Shown piece after piece: positions 1 through 6,475 of a stretch of 10,708 nt of DNA (position 1 is its first letter; each line of letters opens with the position of its first letter). Position numbers and translations under genes: made by a program. The stretch is from Pseudomonadota bacterium (GTDB taxonomy: Bacteria; Myxococcota_A; Polyangia; Haliangiales; Haliangiaceae), in assembly GCA_023430775.1 (NCBI GenBank), contig JAEYYY010000055.1, positions 1 through 10,708 of the forward strand, given 5' to 3'. The notes under the pieces were generated by a model. The model was given only the letters and a program-made list of their open reading frames with translations, searched no databases and was not told the origin of the DNA.

Positions 1-692
1 ATCCGCCGGTGCAGACGTTCGTCTACGCGCACACCTCGTCGCAGCTCTACAAGGTCGATCCCGATACGCTCGCGATCACGCTGGTCGGCAACTTCTCGTT
101 CGATACCGGCACCGACTCGATCACCGATATCGCGATCGACAAGAACAACGTCATGATCGGCGTGTCGTTCGGCTCGGTCTATCGGATCGATCCGTCGAAC
201 GCGACCGGCACCCGGCTATCGAACGGTCTCGCGGGCAACTTCAACGGGCTGTCGTTCGTGCCCGCCGAGGCGATCGGCCAGACCGGCGAGGACGTGCTGG
301 TCGGCACCCGCAACACCGACGGCGCCGTGTTCCGCGTCGACCCGATGACCGGCGCCACCACGCAGGTCGGCAACATGGGCAACTTCGCATCGAGCGGTGA
401 CCTGGTCTCGGTCGCGCAGCTCGGCACGCTGCAGACCGCCGATAACGGTCTCGGCCCCGATCGCCTGGTCAACCTGGCGCCCGGCTCGTTCTCCGCCACC
501 GCGGTCGGCACCGACATCGGCTTCTCCGAGATCTGGGGCATCGCGTTCTGGAAGGACAAGCTGTTCGGGTTCACCAACGGCGGCCAGTTCATCACCATCG
601 ATCCCACCACCGGCGTCGGGACGCTGGTGCAGGGCAACGGTCCGCAGTGGTGGGGCGCGGCGGTCACCACGCTCGCACCCGTCGTCCTGTAG
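1..692 (+). CDS. Beta-propeller-like repeat protein, 5' truncated by window edge
   Basis: The reading frame is already open at the left edge (the codons before the GTG at 9 encode Pro-Pro), so that GTG is probably internal and the true start lies upstream. Counting from the GTG, 227 residues remain, ending in TAG. A blade-like motif of the form 'L/VY-x-[VI]DP-x-T-x(3)-T-x-VGN' recurs near residues 12, 56, 105, 151 and 192; examples are LYKVDPDTLAITLVGNF and VFRVDPMTGATTQVGNMGNF. The spacing of about 41-49 residues fits beta-propeller blades. Five blades are visible, so one or two more plus a signal peptide are expected upstream. No catalytic residues are recognisable. By analogy with similar repeat proteins it is probably exported, acting as a binding or structural propeller; that is inference. 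The fold is fairly convincing, the function unknown. Confidence 0.75.
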   Translation, partial: PPVQTFVYAHTSSQLYKVDPDTLAITLVGNFSFDTGTDSITDIAIDKNNVMIGVSFGSVYRIDPSNATGTRLSNGLAGNFNGLSFVPAEAIGQTGEDVLVGTRNTDGAVFRVDPMTGATTQVGNMGNFASSGDLVSVAQLGTLQTADNGLGPDRLVNLAPGSFSATAVGTDIGFSEIWGIAFWKDKLFGFTNGGQFITIDPTTGVGTLVQGNGPQWWGAAVTTLAPVVL

Positions 693-707
693 TTTCTGGC
701 GCGCGAC

Positions 708-1694
708 TTGAACCCGAGCGCGCACGTGCATCGGGTGACCATGCTGTGCCTCGCGCTCGCGGGATGCGCTCTCAACGCCGAGATCACGGCCGACACCACC
801 GCGTCGACCGGGCCAACGATCGACGATCACTGCGCTACGCCACCGACGGCAGCGTCGGGGAGCTTCGCGCACACGAGCACGGCGATCGCGGCGCGGTTCG
901 GCGGTCCGCGCCATCGCGGCATCGACGTGATCGCGGCAGAAACCGATAACGAGCAGCACCTTGCCGGCAAGCTCGCGTACTCCGCGGCAGACAAGGACGC
1001 GAAAGACGAACGCGTCGTGTTGTTCGCGTGTATCGACGGTGACTGGAAATCACTGGGCGACACGCGCACGGATCGTGGTGGAAGATTCACGGTCACGCTG
1101 TCGGGGAACCGGCGCTTGCCGCCGGGGACGCGCGATCTGTACGGCTTCGTGCCGGCGGATCGCAGCGGCTTTCCGTTCCTCGCGTACGTGGCAAAGACCG
1201 GCGAGTCGGCGATCGTCGTCGATGTCGACGGCACGCTGACCGCGTCGGAGAACGCGATCTTCAACACCGTGCTGTTCGGCGATGACATCGGCCACCGCGC
1301 CGGTGCACCAGAGGCGCTCGCCGGTTCGGGGCATCCGGTGATCTATCTCAGCTCCCGCGGCGATCAGCTGACCGGGGTGACGCGCGCGTGGTTGCGCCGG
1401 CACGGCTTCCCACCCGGACCGATTCGCCACGCGAAGAAGTCGATCACCAAGCCCGGTCCCAAGACGGTGCGCTTCAAGGCCGACGTGCTGCGCGAGATCG
1501 AGCGGAGCATGCCGATCCACGCCGCGATCGGAAACAAGGCGACCGACATCGCCGCGTATCGCGAGGCGGGCATCGCCGGCGATCGGATCTTCATCAAGCT
1601 GCCCGAGTTCGAGTCCGAGGTCGCGGCCGATCTCGCGGCTCGCCGGGCAGTCGGCTTCGCGGACTACGCGTCGATCGCGCCGCGCTTGCGGTAA
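708..1694 (+). CDS. Exported lipoprotein with lipin/LNS2-type HAD phosphatase domain
   Basis: 328 residues if started at the TTG at 708. GTG 726 and ATG 741 are in-frame alternatives, and none has a good ribosome binding site. I chose 708 because it gives a usual signal length: a basic H-R segment, then LCLALAG and a lipobox-like Cys20. Residues 55-160 look like a beta-sandwich module (FTVTLSGNRRLPPGTRDLYG). From about 167 the lipin/Ned1/Smp2 (LNS2) features appear: nucleophile motif DVDGT (D172, D174), YLSSRG (S215/S216), RFK (K257) and GNKATD (N276, D280). Lipin-family HAD enzymes of this motif pattern dephosphorylate phosphatidate to diacylglycerol; the substrate here is inferred. The unusual point is that a domain best known from eukaryotic cytoplasmic enzymes carries a lipoprotein signal. 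The alpha/beta hydrolase gene follows after 9 nt, so co-transcription is likely. Confidence 0.85.
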   Translation: MNPSAHVHRVTMLCLALAGCALNAEITADTTASTGPTIDDHCATPPTAASGSFAHTSTAIAARFGGPRHRGIDVIAAETDNEQHLAGKLAYSAADKDAKDERVVLFACIDGDWKSLGDTRTDRGGRFTVTLSGNRRLPPGTRDLYGFVPADRSGFPFLAYVAKTGESAIVVDVDGTLTASENAIFNTVLFGDDIGHRAGAPEALAGSGHPVIYLSSRGDQLTGVTRAWLRRHGFPPGPIRHAKKSITKPGPKTVRFKADVLREIERSMPIHAAIGNKATDIAAYREAGIAGDRIFIKLPEFESEVAADLAARRAVGFADYASIAPRLR

Positions 1695-1703
1695 CGTCCG
1701 CGG

Positions 1704-2510
1704 GTGCCAGAGCTCGCCGTCAACGATACGACCCTGTATTACGAAGATACCGGCCCGGGGACAAGCGGTCAGACGATCGTGTTCTCGCACGGTCTGTTGT
1801 GGGGAACCGAGCTGTTCGAGCCGCAGGTCGCGAAGTTTCGCGAGCGCTATCGCTGCATCGCGTGGGATCACCGCGGGCAGGGCCGCAGCGCCGGCGACTG
1901 GCGCAACTGCATCGGCATCGAGACCGTGTGGTCCGACGCGGTCGCGTTGCTCGAGGCGCTGAACACCGGGCCGGTGCACTTCGCCGGGCTGTCGATGGGT
2001 GGCTTCGTCGCGATGCGAATGGCGGCGCGCAGGCCCGATCTGGTGCGCTCGCTGATCCTGATCGAGACCTCGTCCGATCCAGAGCCGCGCGAGAACATCA
2101 AGCGCTACCGGATGCTGACGAGCGCGTTGAAAATCGTGGGCCCGCGTATGCTCCAGAGCCGGGTCGCTCCGATCATGCTTGCGAAGTCGACCCTGGCCGA
2201 CGGCGCACGCCGTGACGATGTCGCACGGTTTTCCGCCCTGATGTCGCGGCGCAAAGATATCTGGCGCGCGGTCAACGGCGTGCTCGACCGCGGCGGGATC
2301 CACGCGGAGCTGTCGCGGATCTCCGCGCCCACACTGGTGGTCGTCGGCGAGGAGGATGTCGCCACACCTCCAGCCAAGGCAGAGAAGATCGTCTCCGGAA
2401 TTCGCGGTGCGAAGCTGGCTCGCATCCCGCATGCGGGTCATTCGTCCACCGTCGAACAGCCCGCCGCGGTGAATGAGGCCATCGAGGCGTTTCTGGCGAC
2501 TGTCACGTAG
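1704..2510 (+). CDS. Alpha/beta-fold hydrolase
   Basis: 268 residues from a GTG start; the usual length for a single-domain alpha/beta hydrolase (Abhydrolase_1/6 type). Visible elements are the oxyanion-loop HG (H29-G30), WDHRGQGRS (54-62), the nucleophile elbow GLSMGG with S97, the acid in VVVGEEDVATPP (D218) and the catalytic histidine in IPHAGHSS (H246). The cap region lies roughly at 125-200. There is no signal peptide, so it should be cytoplasmic. Sequence alone does not fix the substrate: esterase, lactonase (3-oxoadipate enol-lactonase-like) or haloperoxidase-like relatives share this pattern. It starts 9 nt after the lipin-like gene, which suggests co-transcription and possibly a shared lipid-related role; that link is inference. 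No strong Shine-Dalgarno is visible, consistent with expression coupled to the upstream gene. Confidence 0.9.
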   Translation: MPELAVNDTTLYYEDTGPGTSGQTIVFSHGLLWGTELFEPQVAKFRERYRCIAWDHRGQGRSAGDWRNCIGIETVWSDAVALLEALNTGPVHFAGLSMGGFVAMRMAARRPDLVRSLILIETSSDPEPRENIKRYRMLTSALKIVGPRMLQSRVAPIMLAKSTLADGARRDDVARFSALMSRRKDIWRAVNGVLDRGGIHAELSRISAPTLVVVGEEDVATPPAKAEKIVSGIRGAKLARIPHAGHSSTVEQPAAVNEAIEAFLATVT

Positions 2511-2523
2511 TGATTTCTTCGAC

Positions 2524-2543
2524 GGGGGGACGCGATGTAAATG
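2524..2543 (+). promoter_or_regulatory. Purine-rich RBS with start-stop codon pair before kinase start
   Basis: A GGGGGGA run (2524-2530) is the Shine-Dalgarno for the kinase, 10 nt from the ATG at 2541. Between them ATG-TAA-ATG (2535-2543) places a minimal start-stop codon pair in frame and directly before the real start. The TAA rules out any N-terminal extension in this frame, which fixes the start at 2541 or later. Whether ribosomes initiate at 2535 is unknown; its spacing from the G-run (4 nt) is short. Confidence 0.55.
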
Positions 2544-4427
2544 ACAGCGATCCTCGTAGCCGACGACAGCCAGACCGTTCGAATGGATCTCGCCGATACA
2601 TTCGAGGCGGCGGGCTTTCGCGTGTTCTCGTGCGCGACCACCGCGGAGGCTCGCACCACGCTGCGCGCGCACTCGATCGCCGCTGCGGTGATCGATCCCC
2701 GGATGACCGAAGGCGACGGCATGTCGCTGATCGAGCAGATCCGCGGCGAGCAGGTGTTGCGCGAGCTGCCGGTGCTCGCGCTCGCGCGCCACGAGGATCT
2801 CGGTCCCCGCAACGAGCTGATCTCGCCGGTCGATTGCGTCGGCAAGCCGTACGACCGCACCTACGTGGTCGCGCGCGTTCGTGAGCTGGTCGGTGCACCG
2901 CCGGTGCGCGACTCGATCCTCGTGATCTCCAGCGACGATGGCACCGATCTGGTGGCGCTGCTCTCGCGCGCCGGGTTCGCCACCGCGATCGCGACCTCCG
3001 GCGCCGATGGGCTGCAGGCAGCGGCGACGTCGCGGCCGACGGCGATCATGTTGTGCGCGACGTCGGACATGGATGCCCCGTCGGTGATCCGCCGGCTGCG
3101 CCAGACACCCGCGCTGCGCACGACACCATGTCTCGTGCTCGGCAACGCCGCTGTCGAGCTCAAGGCGCTCGAGGCCGGTGCCGACGCCTTCGTCCACAAC
3201 CAGGATCACGAGCTCGCGCTGGTGCGGATCCGCGCGCTGTTGCGATCGTCGAGCGCGCTGCCCGGCGAGGGGTCGCTGTCGCGCGTGCTCACCGTCGACG
3301 ACGATCCGGAATACGTCGACGTGCTCGGCAGCCGGTTGCGCAAGCGCGGCTTCGACGTCGTGTCGGCGAGCTCGGGCGAGGCGGCGATCCAGCTGCTCGG
3401 TCACCAGGGCGTCGACTGCATCCTGCTCGACCGCACGATGACCGGCATGGGTGGCGTCGCGACGTGTCGCTATCTGAAGTCGAACGCCTTGACCTCCGAC
3501 ATCCCGATCATCTTCCTGACCGCGACCGAACAGCGCGAGGCGGTGATCGAAGGCCTCGCCGCCGGCGCCGATGACTTCGTGTCGAAGGCGGCCGGCTTCG
3601 ACGCACTCGCCGCTCGCATCCAGGCGCAGCTGCGCCGCCGCCATACCGAGGCGGAGCAACGCGAGGCGCGCGAGGCGCTGCTGCGCAGTGATCTCGCCGT
3701 GCTCGAGGCACGCGCGGCACGCGAGATGGCCGACATGCGCGCGCAGCTCGCCGATCAACTGGTGACGAGCAATCGCGAGCTCGCCGCGGCCAATCGCGAG
3801 CTCGAGTCGTTCGGTTACACGGTCGCGCACGACCTGCGTGCGCCGCTGCGAACGATCGGGCTGTGCACGCACGCGCTGGTCGATCGGATGCGCGATCAGC
3901 TCGACCAGCGCAGCCTCGATCACGTGCAGCGCGTGTTCGCGTCGGTCGCGCGGATGAACGACATGATCGAGTCGCTGCTCGAGCTCGGGCGGATCCAGCG
4001 CCAGACGATCGCGCGGCACACGGTGGATCTGACCGCGCTCGCGAGCGCCGTCGTCGACGATCTGTCGACCCGGCACCCCGGCCGCCACGTCGAGCACGCG
4101 ATCGCAGGCGAGCTGATGGTCGATGCCGATGGCCGCCTGGTGCGCGTGCTGCTCGAGAACCTGATGGGCAACGCCTGGCGGTTCACCACCGGCAAGCCGG
4201 TCGCGCGCGTCGAGCTCGGCTGCGAGCAGGCCTCCGGCGAGCGCGTGTTCTTCATCAAGGACAACGGCATCGGCTTCGACTCGGCGCATGCCGCGCGGCT
4301 GTTCTCGGCGGGCGTCGGCCTCCAGACCGCGCGGCGGATCGTCGAGCACCACGGCGGCCGGATCTGGGCCGAGGGCACGCCGGGTGCCGGCGCGAAGTTC
4401 TGCTTCACGCTGCCGGCGCCGCATTAG
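2541..4427 (+). CDS. Soluble hybrid histidine kinase, REC-REC-REC-HisKA-HATPase
   Basis: 628 residues, with no signal or membrane segment, so cytoplasmic. Receiver 1 (about 3-118) has D8/D9, acceptor D52 (VIDPRM) and K102 (GKPYD). Receiver 2 (about 125-236) is degenerate: the acceptor position reads IMLCATS and the usual Lys reads FVHNQ. Receiver 3 (about 248-366) is complete, with DDD 253-255, D297 (ILLDRTM), T327 and K349. A charged, coiled-coil-like linker (about 367-422) leads to the H-box SFGYTVAHDLRAPLRT (H430). The HATPase has the N-box ENLMGNAWRFT (N540, N544), DNGIGFD (574-580) and GVGL (591-594), and ends with the HGGRIWAEG signature of bacteriophytochrome-like kinases. There is no PAS, GAF or other sensor domain, so input probably comes by phosphorelay through the receivers. 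The ATP lid looks shortened. ATG 2541 follows a GGGGGGA at 2524-2530. No cognate regulator lies in the window. Confidence 0.93.
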   Translation: MTAILVADDSQTVRMDLADTFEAAGFRVFSCATTAEARTTLRAHSIAAAVIDPRMTEGDGMSLIEQIRGEQVLRELPVLALARHEDLGPRNELISPVDCVGKPYDRTYVVARVRELVGAPPVRDSILVISSDDGTDLVALLSRAGFATAIATSGADGLQAAATSRPTAIMLCATSDMDAPSVIRRLRQTPALRTTPCLVLGNAAVELKALEAGADAFVHNQDHELALVRIRALLRSSSALPGEGSLSRVLTVDDDPEYVDVLGSRLRKRGFDVVSASSGEAAIQLLGHQGVDCILLDRTMTGMGGVATCRYLKSNALTSDIPIIFLTATEQREAVIEGLAAGADDFVSKAAGFDALAARIQAQLRRRHTEAEQREAREALLRSDLAVLEARAAREMADMRAQLADQLVTSNRELAAANRELESFGYTVAHDLRAPLRTIGLCTHALVDRMRDQLDQRSLDHVQRVFASVARMNDMIESLLELGRIQRQTIARHTVDLTALASAVVDDLSTRHPGRHVEHAIAGELMVDADGRLVRVLLENLMGNAWRFTTGKPVARVELGCEQASGERVFFIKDNGIGFDSAHAARLFSAGVGLQTARRIVEHHGGRIWAEGTPGAGAKFCFTLPAPH

Positions 4428-4440
4428 GCGAAAACGACAA

Positions 4441-4462
4441 CGGCCCCGCGCGAGCGAGGCCG
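4441..4462. terminator. Intergenic hairpin between convergent genes, likely terminator
   Basis: Arms CGGCC (4441-4445) and GGCCG (4458-4462) pair perfectly. After one C/A mismatch, CGC (4447-4449) pairs with GCG (4454-4456), closing a GCGA tetraloop (GNRA type when read on +). The element sits between the kinase stop (4427) and the minus-strand lipoprotein stop (4487). Read on the minus strand, the stem is followed by a T-rich stretch (TTGTCGTTTTCG), so it looks like a better Rho-independent terminator for the lipoprotein operon than for the kinase. On + the downstream tract (GCTTCGTGCTTGC) is only weakly T-rich. Confidence 0.6.
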
Positions 4463-4486
4463 GCTTCGTGCTTGCTACGCGTTCGT

Positions 4487-5431
4487 TCAGAACGGCGTGG
4501 CCGAGTACGGGAACGTGCTGGTGATCGTCGGGTGGCCCTGCTGACCGTTGCTCGGAACACCGTCGGTCAGACCGTTGAGGTTGTTGCCCTGGCCGGCGTT
4601 CGCGTTGCTCTGGTACGCGACACCGTCGCTGGTGAGGGCACGGACTTGATCCGCGACCACGAGCGCCGTGTTACCCGGACCGTTGCTGTCCTGCGGGCCG
4701 GCCGTTCCGCGCAGGCCGCCGATCAGATAGTTGTAGGTGACGTCGATGACGTCGTCGTTGAGGCGGCGACCACCGCAGAGCAGGATCGACGACGCCGTCG
4801 GATCGCCACACGGGCTCAGGTAGTTGTTCGCCCCGGTGGTATCGATGCGCATCACGTCGGGGATGAACTGCGCGAACATCCGGTCCGCGTAGGTCTGGGC
4901 GCCAGTCTTCGCCGCGTCGGTCAGCTGGGTACCCGTCAGCGGGTTGCCGCCGACGAAGATGGCGCCGCCGGTCGCCGCGCATTCGACGAGGCCCGGGTCG
5001 AGCGCGCCTTCACCCGCATCGGGATCGGGCTGCAGACCGAGCACGCCACTGACGAGGCACGAGCCGAGATAGATCGCCTTGAGCACCGTCTTGGCCTCGG
5101 CGACGACCTGGTCGAGGGTCGCTTGCGGCACGCCCGTGAACGTCGGCGCGGTCGCGTTGTAGCCGGCGTTGAAGCCGTCGCTGAGCAGCAGCGCTTCGTT
5201 GATGCCGGGGCGAGCGAGGTGCTCGACCTGGGTGAACACGCGCGGCGGCGTGGTGCCGTCGGGGATGCAGATGCCGTCGGTGAGGACGGTGCCGTCGCCG
5301 CAGACCGCGTCCGCGACGCACTCGCCGTCGACCTCCGAGGTGCCGGCCCCGCACTCGTTACCGCCGATGTTGCCGCCATCGTCGCCGCAAGCAGCGAACG
5401 CGAGAGCTCCGATGAGAAGTAGGTGTTTCAT
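4487..5431 (-). CDS. Lipoprotein resembling the C-terminal half of DUF4331
   Basis: 314 residues. The ATG at 5431 is chosen because AAAGGAG lies 8 nt upstream and the product then begins MKHLLLIGALAFAAC, a lipoprotein signal with Cys15; starting further upstream would bury this signal. The acidic CGDDGG linker is followed by two 17-residue Cys repeats (C27-C38 and C44-C55, pattern CGxGT-x(5)-DG-x-C). From about 66 the sequence matches, as I recall the family, the second half of DUF4331 (PF14224) proteins: QVEHLARPGINEALL, DGFNAGYNATAPTF and RRLNDDVIDVTYNYLIGG. The N-terminal half is encoded by the adjacent upstream gene, 14 nt away. It is probably anchored in the outer membrane facing the periplasm or the outside (residue +2 is Gly, with no Asp at +2 retention signal). 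Family function is unknown. The last 50 residues are rich in Asn and Gly. Confidence 0.85.
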   Translation of the reverse strand: MKHLLLIGALAFAACGDDGGNIGGNECGAGTSEVDGECVADAVCGDGTVLTDGICIPDGTTPPRVFTQVEHLARPGINEALLLSDGFNAGYNATAPTFTGVPQATLDQVVAEAKTVLKAIYLGSCLVSGVLGLQPDPDAGEGALDPGLVECAATGGAIFVGGNPLTGTQLTDAAKTGAQTYADRMFAQFIPDVMRIDTTGANNYLSPCGDPTASSILLCGGRRLNDDVIDVTYNYLIGGLRGTAGPQDSNGPGNTALVVADQVRALTSDGVAYQSNANAGQGNNLNGLTDGVPSNGQQGHPTITSTFPYSATPF

Positions 5432-5439
5432 GGTTGGAG

Positions 5440-5446
5440 CTCCTTT
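5440..5446 (-). promoter_or_regulatory. Shine-Dalgarno overlapping upstream stop codon (translational coupling)
   Basis: On the minus strand AAAGGAG lies 8 nt before the lipoprotein ATG (5431). Its first A is the last base of the upstream gene's TGA (5448-5446). Ribosomes ending the first DUF4331 gene are therefore positioned to initiate on the second, which supports an operon with matched expression. This site also decides the start codon of the lipoprotein. Confidence 0.8.
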
Positions 5447-6282
5447 CACTGCGCCACGGAGATGGTGGACCAGGTGTCGAACACGGTGCTGCCGAGGTCG
5501 GCGATGGGCACGTTCAACACGATCGCGGTCACGTTGTAGTTCTTGGTGAAGTCCGGAGCGCACTCCGGCGGGTTGAACAGGTTGACCTCGTCGCCATCGC
5601 CTTCGGGGCTGTTGAGGATGCCGTTGAGCAGCCCCTGACCCTTGCAGTTCGGCGCGAGCGGCGCGGCCGGATCGCCGTTGCCGCCGGCACCACCGAAGAA
5701 GCGTTGCGCGAGGAACGCGCGGACCTGGAAGAAGCGCTGGACGTCGAACGTGAAGGCGTCGGCGCGCGGGCCGATGAAGTACTTGAAGTGAACATCACCC
5801 GCCTGGTCGGCGAAGATCTTCAGCTTGTTGCCGCCGGCCTTCGAGTCCGCGAGGTTCGTGGTCGAGCCGCTGTGGGTGCCGAGCACGTTGCCGTCCTGGA
5901 TGACGGTCAGCGTGACGGCCTGCTCGCCGGCCGCGTTCGGCGCCGCCGCTTCGAAGCGGAACACGAAGTCCTCGGCACCGGTCGGCGCCGCGGTCTTGCT
6001 GCTCACCTTCGAGACGTGGAACTCGTAACGCGCGTTGGTGTTCATGAAGTACTGCTTCCCGGGCAGCGAGCGCGGGTTGAAGTACATGATCATGGACAGG
6101 TCGTTCGGCGATGCCGGATCGGTCGACTTGAACGTGAAGTGATCCGTCAAGTTGAGCGACCGCGGCTTGGCGTCGATCTCGCCGTCGTCGTGGTCCGACG
6201 CTTCGCCAGTCGTGTACGTCGTCGCTACACCCGCGACGGCGACCGCGCTGGTCACCACTGCTAGCCCGATAAGCCTCTTCAT
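5446..6282 (-). CDS. Exported DUF4331 protein, N-terminal half
   Basis: 278 residues from an ATG preceded by AAAGGAG. Residues 1-28 form a Sec signal peptide (MKR, then a hydrophobic AVVTSAVAVAGVA core, cleavage probably near GEA-SDHDD). The mature start SDHDDGEIDAKPRSLNLTDHF is the typical DUF4331 (PF14224) opening. Further family features are LSMIMYFNPRS (62-72), YEFHV (86-90), FADQAGDVHFKYFIGPRADAFTFDVQRFF (157-185) and NYNVTAIVLNVPIADLG near the end. The protein stops at WSTISVAQ, where family members I recall continue into a 'QVxRxGRPxxN' segment; that continuation is found in the next gene. Mature Cys213 and Cys241 could form a disulfide. Location: periplasm or exterior. Molecular function is unknown in the family. 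First gene of a two-gene minus-strand operon. Confidence 0.88.
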   Translation of the reverse strand: MKRLIGLAVVTSAVAVAGVATTYTTGEASDHDDGEIDAKPRSLNLTDHFTFKSTDPASPNDLSMIMYFNPRSLPGKQYFMNTNARYEFHVSKVSSKTAAPTGAEDFVFRFEAAAPNAAGEQAVTLTVIQDGNVLGTHSGSTTNLADSKAGGNKLKIFADQAGDVHFKYFIGPRADAFTFDVQRFFQVRAFLAQRFFGGAGGNGDPAAPLAPNCKGQGLLNGILNSPEGDGDEVNLFNPPECAPDFTKNYNVTAIVLNVPIADLGSTVFDTWSTISVAQ

Positions 6283-6287
6283 CTCTT

Positions 6288-6294
6288 CTCCTTT
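6288..6294 (-). promoter_or_regulatory. Strong Shine-Dalgarno of the DUF4331 operon
   Basis: AAAGGAG on the minus strand, 5 nt before the ATG at 6282. It is identical to the heptamer before the second gene of the pair and stronger than any other ribosome binding site in the window, suggesting efficient translation of both DUF4331 products. Confidence 0.75.
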
Positions 6295-6363
6295 GATTAG
6301 GCAGCCTTCGCGATCGCGAGCGGCCGGTTAACGACGATGCTGGTCGTTGCCCCACGCCCCTTA

Positions 6364-6387
6364 CGATCCATCCCCTCGGATGGATCG
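6364..6387. promoter_or_regulatory. Perfect 10-bp inverted repeat in the divergent spacer (operator or hairpin)
   Basis: CGATCCATCC (6364-6373) and GGATGGATCG (6378-6387) are perfect reverse complements separated by CCTC. The element lies between the divergent DUF4331 start (6282) and TPR start (6476), 81 and 88 nt from each. No T-tract follows on either strand, so it is not a classical terminator. It could be a dimeric regulator operator or a stable 5'-UTR hairpin. The rest of the 193-nt spacer holds a 12-bp palindrome TCGCGATCGCGA (6308-6319), a 6-bp inverted repeat AACGAC/GTCGTT (6330-6348) and two CCACAA boxes 10 bp apart (6405-6420). I found no convincing sigma70 or sigma54 promoter. Confidence 0.5.
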
Positions 6388-6475
6388 AGGCCGACCACGA
6401 AAGCCCACAACCGGCCACAAGACCAAAAACAAGCTCTCAGGTCCCCCAGTCTAAAGACCAGCGACTAACGTACAG

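Noticed and set aside
1050..4424. A 3.4-kb open frame on the minus strand, antisense to the lipin-like, hydrolase and kinase genes.
   Set aside because: Its translation is Arg/Ala/His/Asp-rich with no recognisable domain or signal, and it is the mirror of three well-supported genes. In GC-rich DNA such frames stay open by codon bias.
3863..5422. A + strand open frame running from the kinase gene through the lipoprotein gene.
   Set aside because: It crosses the convergent intergenic hairpin and is a shadow of the kinase on one side and of the minus-strand lipoprotein on the other; no domain is visible.
5432..5563. N-terminal extension of the lipoprotein by 44 residues to an upstream ATG at 5563.
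   Set aside because: The extension would overlap the upstream DUF4331 gene, is basic and low-complexity, and would place the lipoprotein signal internally. The ATG at 5431 has an excellent Shine-Dalgarno.
6308..6319. GCGATCGC-type palindromes, seen here and repeatedly in the window (for example near 883, 6668, 7111 and 8693-8715), as a possible dispersed repeat like cyanobacterial HIP1.
   Set aside because: Most copies lie in coding frames where GCG-ATC-GC encodes Ala-Ile-Ala or related codons, so GC-rich codon choice explains them without a special function. A genome-wide observed/expected count would be needed to reopen this.
6449..6458. Small inverted repeat GTCT-AA-AGAC upstream of the TPR gene.
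   Set aside because: Four-bp arms are expected by chance in a spacer of this length.
6421..6475. Possible promoter boxes (TCTAAA or TAACGT as -10) before the TPR gene.
   Set aside because: No matching -35 element at a proper spacing was found on either strand, so a promoter could not be supported.
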